DNA of 64,000 nucleotides. Origin: Closterium sp. Naga37s-1 (taxonomy: Eukaryota; Streptophyta; Zygnematophyceae; Desmidiales; Closteriaceae). Both the position numbers and the translations under genes were made by a program. Shown here piece by piece: positions 54,536 through 64,000 of the stretch (within the stretch, counting starts at the first letter, position 1; every line of letters begins with the position of its first letter). The notes beneath the pieces are model-generated. The model saw only the letters and a program-made list of their open reading frames with translations, did no database searches and was not told where the DNA came from. Where the stretch lies: positions 4,438,001 through 4,502,000 of the forward strand of contig CANJKZ010000774.1 of NCBI GenBank assembly GCA_947471745.1, read 5' to 3'.

Positions 54536-55062
54536 CAATTTGCATGGCGCACGAAACCCGGCTGGCCATCGAATGGATTCCACGGGCCCTCAATGCGCAT
54601 GCAGATGCACTGTCCAAGTTGGAAGACCACGATGATTACTCGCTCAAGCTCCCCTGGTTTCGATTATTGGACAGGCGTTGGGGATCACACACCATCGACC
54701 TATTCGCGAACGCCAACAACGCATAGCTCTCGTGCTTCTGCGCTAAACATCCGCACCCACGCGCAACTACCATAAATGCATTTTCGCTCGATTGGGGATT
54801 AGAGCACGGCTTCGCATTTCCGCCACCGAGCCTCATCCCCGCGACCCTGCACCATGCCGCACGCACGAACGCCACAATGCCGCTGGTCATTCCCGAATGG
54901 ACAGGCGCTGCTTGGTGGCCCCTAATCAGACCCTCCCCACACACTTGGGCAATCGGCATTTCCTCCATCCTCTATCTTGCTAGTGGTAGTCAATGCTTGC
55001 ATGTGGGCTCCCTTGCGCGTTTCAAGGCTACACCAAGGTTGAAATTCTCAACGGGGGGCTGA
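54536..55062 (+). pseudogene. DIRS-like RNase H end and C-terminal region, part 2
   Basis: Continues part 1 in frame once D and one CGTCG are removed. AIEWIPRALNAHADALSK carries the last RNase H Asp. Next is HTIDLFANANNA with TAG at 54724-54726, then IPEWTGAAWWPLI, a pattern typical of the region after RNase H in DIRS-group elements. The frame ends with TGA at 55060-55062, inside the right 86-bp repeat. No recombinase follows. Confidence 0.8.
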
Positions 55063-55126
55063 AGATGGGCAATTATTTTCTGGATTGATAGTTTTTTATG
55101 TGTTGTTAGTAGGTGGGGTGGGACTT
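55041..55126 (+). repeat. Right 86-bp repeat of the DIRS-like element
   Basis: Direct copy of 45384-45469. The host sequence to its right matches 17909 onward in unit 1. Confidence 0.88.
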
Positions 55127-56370
55127 TAGATTCTGACAGTGATGTGTTGTAATCGAAGAGGAAATAAATTATTGTTGCAACAAGCCATTTTTCTACAAAT
55201 AGTCTTAAAGATTTCCACAAAAAGCTGGAGTCTAGGTAGCGTCTCAGAACACGTCTATGCATCTTAATTTGTTGTCACAATAAGAAACTCCGGGTTGAGA
55301 ACACTAACACATCTCACTCTACTATGGAGAACTCTCCATGCTGCAAAATAGCAATGTGATCAATTTTAAAAGGTGTAGAACATTGTGCTGTAAAAGGACG
55401 AATATATACATGTTTTTAAAGTAGAACAGATGCAGATAGCATTACGTGCTTAATAAAAGGAGCATAATGTGGTGCAGGGGTTAAAAATTGTATTACAAAG
55501 TACTACGAAACTTTGACAATTAGTTTCCGTGTGACATCCTATTCCGTGTACATTGAAGCAAGCAACTGGCCATCCAGGTACATTAGGTGTATGACGTGGT
55601 TGAAAAGCTGGGGCTGGAACTGGGCTGTATGGTACGTTACTTCTCTAGCCTCACAAACTTCTCCCAACCACAGAACGCCGGTCAAGTACCGTCAAGTGTC
55701 TGAGCTGACCTCCAGGTTCGGCTCACAGGCTTGTTCACCAAAGCGCGATACCAGTGGGATGCATCCCTGGCAATGTTTTTGCAGAGAAACATTTGCGGGC
55801 ACCATGTTATAAGGGTCAACAACAGACCTTCGGAAGAAATCCCAATTGCTGGTTATACAGTGCAAGCAGAGGCATAAATCTCAGGCAGAGAGAAAAACAA
55901 GTGCCAGATTGCTGTTTATACAAGCAGGGTCAAGGGTTCTTGGACACAAGCTGTGTCCATCACCACACTAATCGTACAGATTGTCAGGTTCCCTCTCATG
56001 TGGAAGTGCAACAAATTCACCTGAAGCTGTCATCTTGCCCCTGGTTCTTTCAATCCCAACAACTCCTTCAGACCCCCTTCCAGCTCACATGAAGCCTGAC
56101 CGATCACTTTCCCAGACCTAGTTCCTCCAGCGCCACAGACCTTCCCAACCAGCCGAGCAGCGTGGCGATCTCCCAGTGGGGGCCAGACCGAGGAAGATGC
56201 TCCTCGAACCAATAGCGCAAACATGTCGGCTTCCAAGCCGAAACCGAACCAAGTGTCCAAACGAGCCGCTTCCCAAGCTGACTGTCGAAATCGGCTAGCT
56301 AGGGAAGAGCGGGCACTCGCGTTCCTGCATTTCCTCTCACAAAATTCAGCCCCCAACAGGACCATTCGCA
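55127..56370 (+). other. AT-rich host DNA upstream of CRP1 copy 2
   Basis: Counterpart of 17909-19150; no gene recognised. One extra C at about 56272 opens a longer frame (56223-56561) running into CRP1, but it begins upstream of the TATA box. Confidence 0.5.
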
Positions 56371-56379
56371 AATATATAT
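56371..56379 (+). promoter_or_regulatory. TATA box of CRP1 copy 2
   Basis: AATATATAT, identical in position and sequence to copy 1. Confidence 0.55.
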
Positions 56380-56480
56380 TCCACGCCAAATCATTTATTC
56401 TACCACAAGCAGTGAATCACTATTTGATCACCCGTGATCACATTCAGTTCAGCGTGAGGGATTTCCGCCTGCTAGCCAGT

Positions 56481-57015
56481 ATGAAGACTTCCACCCTCCT
56501 CTGCGGGATTTTACTGCTCTCCGTTCTGCTCTTCGCTGTTAACGCCGTCCCTGGTAAGTAGAACATTCAGGGAAATATGTCCCTCAAAAGCTCGTTGCGC
56601 GCAATGCAAACACAGACCCACAATTCGGAATTGCTGACAGAATTGACGAGAACATTGCGCGCCTGTGCATGCAGACCGGGTCTCTTCTCTGGCGAACAGG
56701 CGGGTTTTGAGCCATGACAACAACTACGACTCGTCTTGCCTGGGAAAATTCAAGACAAGCCAGTCGAAATGCAGGAGGGATCACAAGTGCTGCGACTATA
56801 ACGACTCGTCGTACGACAGCTCCGCATGCTCGAGGAAGATTGACAGTTGCGAGGCGAAGGCGTACAAGAAATTTAAGGCGTGCAAGTACGGCGACGCGAA
56901 GCCTTCGTCGTCTAACAGCTGTTATGACTGGTGCAAGTACGTAAAGAAGCAGTGCAAGGACGATGACGACGAAAACTGCGACTATAAGTACAAGCGCTGC
57001 AAGAACGATTGCTGA
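56481..57015 (+). CDS. CRP1: secreted cysteine-rich protein, copy 2
   Basis: Exons 56481-56553 and 56675-57015, intron 121 bp, 137 residues. Same signal peptide, intron and 13-Cys pattern as copy 1. The one residue change is Asp (GAT, base 56780) in CRRDHKCC, against Gly in copy 1. CRP2 also has Asp at the matching place, so this copy keeps the ancestral state. Intact donor, acceptor, TATA and AATAAA (57100-57105). Function unknown; secretion inferred. Confidence 0.85.
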
Positions 57016-57118
57016 ATTGGGTATGGATGATGCAGGAAGTGCCTGCTTGTGCGGAGTCGCATGTGATGGTCGCTGGGATAAGGCAGTTGGGTGAGTGGGA
57101 ATAAACTTTGTTTGTCGG

Positions 57119-57680
57119 GAGCATCATGAAATTGTGACGTTTTGTGTGTGTGTACGAGGAGAATAGGATCAGGCGTGTGAAATCATGTGATGATGCATAA
57201 AAGTTTCGGAACCTTCCCTGATGCGATGAAACGGCTTAATCTCCTGATGTAATACGAACATGTCCTTACAGAGTACCTATAAACGCAAATAACGAAACAG
57301 GGTATATCGCACAACCAAAGCCAGGACGTTAGGCTTCGGTTCGGACGTATACCAGCTCCCTTCACAAACCTAGCTTCTTCGAAATGCTGTCTGCCGAAGC
57401 AAGTGCGCCATCTCAGCCAAAGGCGAGCCGCCGCCGTCTTTTGATGCGGAAGGAAGCTCCCGCGATGGCCAGAAGAACAGCGCCTCGGTTTTGAACCTCT
57501 CAGGCGCGAGCAGGAAATCGGGTGCAAGCAAAGAAACCAAATTTGTGTTCTTCAAATTTGGGTAGTTCAGTTTGATGCTGCAAATGTTGGACTGCGATGC
57601 GAGACGCTTACCAAGTCAGCTAATTTTCGAGAAGTTCATGTATGCTTTTCTTGATGGCGCAGGCTGAGAGGCAGTCTTGT
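57119..57680. other. CRP1-CRP2 spacer, copy 2
   Basis: Counterpart of 19900-20460. I see no gene or repeat in it. Confidence 0.5.
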
Positions 57681-57925
57681 GTGGCAGAGTGCATATCTGT
57701 ACCCTTCACAGCGAACCTAATCAAGAAGCTGAGGCGCATCTGTCGTCGCACAACTTGAAGTCGCAATCGAGTCACCATTTTTTCACCAATTCTTGCCAAC
57801 ACTATTTTTCGCGCCTCGGGAGAGCCTCTCCCGTCGCGATTCTCCTCCTCTCGAATCTCAACCATGATTCGTGACGCGATTCCACGAAATGTGGGGATAT
57901 CCAGCCTTTGCTTACTGCTTACGAC

Positions 57926-57933
57926 TATAAATA
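57926..57933 (+). promoter_or_regulatory. TATA box of CRP2 copy 2
   Basis: TATAAATA 132 bp before the ATG. Confidence 0.65.
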
Positions 57934-58057
57934 TGCCCCTACTCTCTTCCCAAAACAGCAGCAACTCTTCTGAGGTCACGCCATTTGACCAGCCGCCTTC
58001 CATCTATCGTCCTAAACTCAGCCATTGCCGGTGCCATTGCCCCAGTTTCCTGCCACC

Positions 58058-58679
58058 ATGAAGACTTTCGCGCTCCTCTCCGGGTTGGTTCTGTTGTCCG
58101 CACTCCTCGCCATAACTTCAGCTGCGGAGGAGAACGCAGTTTTTGCGTTCGATGCCACTCCAGCTGTGCCTGGTAAGCCTCTCGCGCCGAATTATGCAGG
58201 GTTTAGGACGCCAAGCAGTTTCGATCCTGGTAAAGACTATATTCTCTGCTGATTTCGTGATTGTTTATTGAAATGCGTGACGCAAAGCATGTTTCTACAT
58301 TTTTCATCACCTGACACCTATTTCCTTGGAATTCCCGTACTGTGTTCTCACAGAGGATGCCTCTGCGGTGGGGGAAAGCAGGCACGTCCTGACTCATGTT
58401 GAAGCCCCGGGCCCGACGTGCATGGAGGAATTTAAGAAAAGCAGCAAGGAATGCACGAGGGATCACAGCTGCGCAACGGACGAGTGCAAGGAAAAGACCG
58501 ACCGATGCATCGCCAAGGCGTACAAGCGCTTCAAGATCTGCAAGTTCCCCCCGACGAAGCCGCCGCCGCCGCCGACTTGCAAGGAGTTGTGCAAGATGCT
58601 TTACGATCGCTGCAAGGAGTTCAATAGGGGCAGCTGCGGGGGGAAGTACAACAACTGCATTCAGAACAATTGCGATTAG
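58058..58679 (+). CDS. CRP2: secreted cysteine-rich protein, copy 2
   Basis: Exons 58058-58172 and 58354-58679, intron 181 bp, 146 residues, protein identical to copy 1, including the 12-Cys framework and Pro-rich linker. Poly(A) signals at 58761-58766 and 58846-58851. Two identical coding copies imply either doubled dosage or very recent duplication/conversion. Confidence 0.87.
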
Positions 58680-59113
58680 TGGACATTGCTTGCAGCACGT
58701 TTGGAGACCATGCTGATGTGGCTACGATAATGTTTTCCGGGTTTTGGGAGTGTGATGGGAAATAAAGCGAGTTCAAGCTTTCCGATTGACACGATTTCGG
58801 AAGAGCCACCCCGGAAGGGAAGGCGTGTAGTGTTGCGCTCGTGGAAATAAAAATAGTTCTCCTGGAAAGAATGTGGAATTGCGTGTCTTTGGTTATCTTA
58901 TCATTGGTGGTATTGCTAGAGAGGACCAGGGCTGCCAGTATGTGTGGGGCCAGAACTTAGGAGGTTGAGCTGCCAGTATGTTTGAGCCGGCCCTGCCTTT
59001 GGCGTACGGGTTCAGGTCGAACTAAAATCAGGGCGAGAAGCTTTTGTGTACATACGCGCTTCTGACCTGGTTGCGTTCTCGATTTGTATGTCATTTTTTT
59101 AGAAGGAGATCTT

Positions 59114-62100
59114 TGTCAAAATGTTATGATGCTTATATTGTGTAGGCTGTAGTGGGGTAGCCCATAAGGGGTACAATCCACCTAGGGTTAGTACTTGTAA
59201 CCACTTTGATCTTAGTTCATCCATTCTCGTTCAGTATTCTGACACGGTTTCAGAGCAGGTCCTGTTCCAGGACCGTTTTTTTTTTTTGGGCCCACCGCGT
59301 AATTCCCTGCTCGTAGCGCTGCCCCACTAGTCGCGCTGCCCTGCCCTGCCCGTCGCGCCACCCTGCTGGCCGCACGCTGCCCTGCCCTGCCCGTCGCGCC
59401 GCCCTGCAGGCAAAGCGCTGCCCTGCCCTGCCCGTCGCGCCGCCCTGCCCTGCCTGTCGCGCCGCCCTGCTGGCCGCGCGCTGCCCTGCCCAGCCCGTCG
59501 CGCCGCCCTGCTGGTAGCGCGCCACCCTCCCCTGCCTGTCGCGTCGCCCTGCTGGCCGCCACGTCACCCTGCCCTGCCCGCGCACCGCCCTGCTGGCCGC
59601 CGCGCCGCCCTGCTCTGCCTGCGCGTCGCCCTGCCCTGCCCGCACGCCGCCCTGCCCTGCCATTTGCGCTGCCCTGCCCTGGCCGCGCGCCGCTCTTCCC
59701 TAGCCGTACGCCGCCTCGCCCTGCCCTGCGCGCTTCCCTAGTGCTCGCGCGCCGCCCTGCCTGCGTGCTGCCCTGCTGGTCGCACGCCACCCTACTCTGC
59801 CCGCTACCGTATGGCTTCTCTCAGTGTTCTCACCTTCGATCATGAGGGCCGTCCGATCCAGTTCGATACGTGCTTCGAAGACTTACAGCTGTACCTACTG
59901 AGCGATTCTAGAGACAGCGTTTCGTTGTTTCGCTGCGTCTGGGGGTGCTGAGCCTGCGAGTGCGGAGCCTGGGGGTGCTGAGCCTGCGAGTGCGGAGCCT
60001 GGGGGTGCTGAGCCTGAGGGTGCGGAGCCCGGGGGTGCTGAGTCTGAGGGTGCGGAGTCTGGGGGTGCTGAGACTGAGGGTGTGGAGCTTGGGGGTGTTG
60101 AGCCTGAGGGTGCGGAGCCGGAGGGTGCTGAGTCTGAGGGTGCGGAGTTTGGGGGTGCTGAGCCTCGGGGTACTGCGTCTGCCGGAGGTCCTGTGGGTGC
60201 CTCGCCACGACTCTCTCACCGGCGGGAGCCTCTCTCACCGCAGCAGCTGCGCGAGTTGTTTTCTCAGCGCACACGCCTTAGGAGTGCCGATGCAGGAGCT
60301 AGAGGCACTGCCGCTGGAGGCACTGGAGCTGGAGGTGCTAGAGCTACTAGTCCTGGAGGTGCGGGAGTTACTGCTGGAGCTAGAGGTACCAGAGGTGCTG
60401 GAGATACTGGTCCTGGAGGTGCTCGTACTAGAGGTACTGGAGCTTCCGGAGCTGGTGGTGTTGGAGGCGCTGGAGTTGGAGACCCTGGAGCCGGAGGCAC
60501 TATAGCTGGAGACCTTGGAGCTGAAGGCACTAGCGCTGGAGGCGCTGTAGCTGGAGGAGCTGGAGCTGGAGACCCTGGAGCTGGAGGCCCTGCCACTGGA
60601 GGCATTGGAGCTGGAGGTGCTGGAGTTACTGCTCGGGCTGGAGGTCCCGGAGTTGCTGGAGCTGCTGGTCTTGGAGGTGCTCATACTAGAGGTACTGGAG
60701 CTGCCGGAGCTGGTGGTGTTGGAGGCACTGGAGCTGGAGACCCTGGCGCTATAGGCACTTGAGCTGGAGACCCTGGAGCTGGAGGCACTAGCGCTGAAGC
60801 CGCTGGAGCTGGAGGAGCTGGAGCTGGAGACCCTGGAGCTGGAGGCCCTACCGCTGGAGGCACTGGAGTTGGAGGCGCTGGCGCTAGAGGCGCAGGAGCT
60901 CAAGGCACTGGAGCTGGAGACCCTGGAGCTGGAGGCACTAGCGCTGAAGCCGCTGGAGCTGGAGGCACTGGAGCTGGAGACCCTGGAGCTAGAGGCGCTA
61001 GAGCTGGAGACCCTGGAGCTGGAGGTGCTGGCACTGGGGGTGCTGGAGCTGGCGGTACTGGTGCTGGAGGCACTGTGCAGCGACGACCGTTTTTCGTTCC
61101 GCCGCCACCGTCGTCTCTGCCGCCACCTGACTCGGTCCTTTGCAGGGTTCTTAGTCTCCCGACTTCTACTGGCCTTACTCCTAGCTTGCCATGTCCACCG
61201 CCTCACCAGTTGCGACCACAGTTACAGCTAGACTCCCCACTACCTGGTCCTTCTCCTTACGCTGAGAAGACAGACTCTCTTACAGAGCGTCGTGAGCCTG
61301 AATCTCGTCCTCCCTCGCCTGTTCGCGCAGTTCGCACTGGTCATCGTGTTCCTCGTCCGCGTCCTCCTCCTGTCCCCGGCACTCACGTTATGGCACTTTG
61401 TCCATCCTCTGTTCCTCAATGATTTCCCCTGCTGTCTCCTCCTGCGTCCTCTCTTGCTGACGGCCCGGACCCTAAGTCTGACTTAGTTCGTGTTGCCTGT
61501 CCTACTGACCCACGTCTTCTAGCCACTGTTGTCAGTGACCCTTCGTTTGAGTCCGCTGTTGCGTCTTCCCTTGTTGCTGAGCTTGTTGACTTTGATGCCG
61601 CCTGTCGTCTCGACTACGCCGCTAGTCTTGTTGCTGAGTCTGAGTCTGACTGTCCTCCATCCGTCGGGGGTGAGTGTGCTCTTGGCACGGACGTCCTTGA
61701 GGACAGGCAGGTGGACTTTGAGTGTCTTGCAGCTGCTGTGCCTCATCTCATGGCCATGCGCTCTTACGCAGAGGCGATTACGGGTCCCTACTGCTCTCAG
61801 TGGCGGACAGCCATGGACGCAGAGATGGTATCCTGGAAGTCCACAGGCACGTACGTCGACGCAGTTCCCCCTCCTGGGGCAAACAAAGTCGATGGCATGT
61901 GGATTTTCAGGGTGAAGCGGCCGCCTGCTTCTCCGCCTTTCTTCAAGGCTCGTTACGTTGCACAAGGCTTCAGTCAACGACAAGGAGTTGACTTCTTCCA
62001 GACCTTCTCCCCTACCCCGAAGATGACCATCCTTCGGGTTCTGCTGCACATCGCAGCTCAGCGTGACTACGTGCTGCACTCTCTTGACTTCAGCACAGCT

Positions 62101-63688
62101 TTCTTGCAGGGCAGCCTGCACGAGGAGATTTGGCTGCGCCGCCCACCTGGCTTCACTGGGTCGTTTCTTGCAGGTACCCAGTAGAGCCTCCGGCGGCCAG
62201 TCTACGGTCTCCGCCAGGCGCCTCGTGAGTGGCACAACACACTGAGGACAACGCTTGCGGCTCTTGGGCTTGCTCCTTCGACTGCTGACCCATCGCTGTT
62301 TCTGCGCACCGAAACTTCACTGTTGCCGTTCTACATCCTCGTGTACGTCGACGACTTGGTTTTTGCCACTGCTGACACTGAGGCATTGGCCCTTGTGAAG
62401 TCGGAACTGTAGAAGAGACACACCTGCACTGACCTGGGTGAGCTGCGCAGCTATCTTGGCTTGCAGATCACCCAGGACAGAGCACGGTGCACCATCACCC
62501 TGACTCAGTCACACATGGTGCACCAGGTCCTTCAGCGCTTCGGCTTCCACTTCTCCTCGCCACGGTCCACTCCTCTGCCTACCGGTCACTCGCTCTCAGC
62601 TCCACCTTCGGACGAGTCCGTAGAGCCGAGTGGCCCGTATCCAGAGCTTGTGGGCTACCTCATGTACCTGATGACCTGCACTCGACCTGACCTTGCCTAC
62701 CCTCTTAGCATCCTGGCACGCTACGTCGCGCCTGGGAGACACCGACCAGAGCACTGGGAGGCCGCGTAGAGGGTGTTGCGCTACTTGTGCAGTAGATCGG
62801 GCATGGGGCTCGTGCGTGGAGGACGGGGTCCAGTTGTCCACACTGGACACGTAGATGCATCTTGGGTTGACGACTTGGCTACGCAGCGGTCGTCACAGGG
62901 TTACACTTTCAGCCTTGGCTACGGCTCTGTTTCTTGGCGGTCTACCCGCTCTTCTTCTATTCTCAGTTCTAGTTGTGAGGCTGAGATCTGTGCAGGGGCC
63001 ATGGCTGCACAGGAGTTACGCTGACTTGCCTACCTGCTGACCGACTTGGGAGAGCGGTCTCGTTCTCCTCCAGTTCTGTACGTAGACAACAAGGCCATGA
63101 TTGCCTTGTGTCAGGAGCACAGACAGGAGCACAGAACGAAGCACATCACTCTGCGTTACTTCCTTGCTCGAGAGTTGCAGCAGCGTGGTCAGGTTCGTCT
63201 TGCTTACATGGCCACTCGGGCCAACACTGCTAATATATTCACCCAGGCACTTCAGTCTGGTGATCATCAGCGCTTCTCTTCTGTGTTAGAGCCTTATGCC
63301 TACTTTGCCTCACTTGCTCACTGCGTGACTTTGCTTGTACTGTGATCTATATATATACCTGCATGCTTCCTCTTGCAAGGCTATGATCACTGTACTATTT
63401 GTTCTCTTTTATATAACTCTGCATGTGAACTGGCCTTGTGGCCATTTGCTTGTGCTTGGAATGTGTGGTGACTTCGTGATCCACCCTGAGCTTGCTTTGC
63501 TTTTCTTGACTGGTCTTGTGACCACTTGTTCTCCCCCACTTTGCCTATGGGGGTGTGTCAAAACTGTTATAGTGCTTACTTTGTGTAGGCTGTAGTGGGG
63601 TAGCCCATAAGGGGTACAACCCAATTAGGGTTAGTACTTGTACCCAACTTCTGTTCAATCCAATCATTCTCGTTCCATAGTTCAGACA
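59114..63688 (+). mobile_element. Element A': second copy of internally deleted copia A
   Basis: LTR 59114-59244, PBS with hairpin GGTCCTG-TTC-CAGGACC (59258-59274), leader minisatellite to 59810, gag fragment 59811-59935, linker and RT-RNase H 59936-63345, shared LTR 63556-63688. The same deletion junction as A proves it was copied with the unit and did not transpose separately. Confidence 0.92.
59936..63345 (+). pseudogene. Element A' linker, reverse transcriptase and RNase H
   Basis: As in A, but the codon at 61798-61800 is CAG where A has TAG, so the frame 61711-62184 is longer here. The other stops (about 62182, 62410, 62768, 63022) are shared and predate the duplication. YVDD present at 62344-62355. 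Confidence 0.85.
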
Positions 63689-64000
63689 TGGTTTCAGAGC
63701 AGGTCCTTCCCTAGGACCGAATTTATTCTAGGGCCCACCACAGAGCTACCCCACTAGCTTCTCTGCCGCTCTGCCCTAACGGCGCACTGCCCTGCTGGCC
63801 GCTGTGCCGCCCTTAGCAGCCCGTCGCGCCGCCCTTAGCAGCCCGCGAGCCGCCCCTGCAGCCAGCGCGCCGCCCCTGCAGCCCGCTCGCTGCCCCTGCA
63901 GCCCGCTCGCTGCCCGCTTGCAGCCCGCTTGCTGCCCCTGCAGCCCGCTCGCCGCCCTTGCAGCCGCCCTTGCAGCCCGCTCCCCGCCCGCTTGCGGCCT
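63556..64000 (+). mobile_element. Element B' start: LTR, PBS and leader (cut by window end)
   Basis: LTR 63556-63688 has GTAGTGGGG where the unit 1 copy has GTAATGGGG. PBS, hairpin and GGGCCC follow, then leader minisatellite to the window end with an 8-bp deletion relative to unit 1 near 63965. The gag start would lie about 700 bp beyond the window. Confidence 0.9.

Larger units (their letters stand above)
55127..64000. repeat. Tandem repeat unit 2, continuing past the window
   Basis: Matches 17909-26790 at offset 37,218 then 37,219. About eight differences fall in the first 250 bp (17,823-18,022 versus 55,041-55,240); beyond that, identity is near complete with scattered single changes and an 8-bp deletion near 63965. 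Its first bases (45309-45469) lie left of the DIRS-like insertion. Confidence 0.9.

Noticed and set aside
56223..56561. Longer CRP1 copy 2 protein with an 86-residue N-terminal extension
   Set aside because: It depends on one inserted C absent in copy 1, starts upstream of the TATA box, and would bury the signal peptide. The downstream ATG is used in both copies.

Overview
This is a eukaryotic, GC-rich, almost wholly repetitive window. Its only recognisable host genes are small secreted cysteine-rich proteins. Spliced GT-AG genes with TATA boxes and AATAAA signals, Ty1/copia primer-binding sites of the plant initiator-methionine type (TGGTTTCAGAGC-like), and CAG-to-TAG decay that suggests CHG methylation all point to the green plant lineage. 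I lean to a streptophyte alga, but this is inference at low confidence and no species can be fixed.

Layout. 1-3864: 5' half of a short-LTR copia element (F, minus). 3878-10804: complete long-LTR copia (G, minus; TSD TCGCT). Both sit in the gag of an older copia (H, plus; 10805-17747), which also holds a solo LTR of the G family (14420-15350). 17748-19261: integrase scrap, an 86-bp repeat and AT-rich host DNA. 19262-21460: two intact secreted Cys-rich genes (CRP1, CRP2). 21895-33828: two copia elements (A, B) in tandem sharing their middle LTR. 33829-42282: a third, dead Cys-rich gene (CRP3) split by copia C (TSD GATGC), which itself carries a 198-bp solo LTR. 42283-45383: truncated copia E. 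45384-55126: a DIRS-like retroelement with 86-bp terminal direct repeats, split inside its RNase H by a young copia D (48410-54530, TSD CGTCG). 55127-64000: a second, nearly identical copy of the CRP1-CRP2-A-B segment, cut by the window end.

How it fits together. The region from about 17.75 to 45.31 kb behaves as a 27.56-kb tandem repeat unit. The second unit starts in E at about 45.31 kb, and its left edge was later pushed apart by the 9.66-kb DIRS+D insertion, which gives the overall 37,219-bp offset. Identity rises sharply at about 18.02/55.24 kb, so the recent exchange has a visible edge there. The sequence to the right of the window should therefore contain the rest of B, a CRP3 copy, C and E.

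The most interesting items are the Cys-rich family (shared 12-Cys spacing, exon 1 = signal peptide, one phase-1 intron) amplified inside a transposon-driven tandem array; a covarying hairpin plus GGGCCC palindrome next to the copia PBS; and the DIRS-like element, which has terminal direct repeats and no visible tyrosine recombinase. All copia pol genes show inactivating lesions except D, which is nearly intact.
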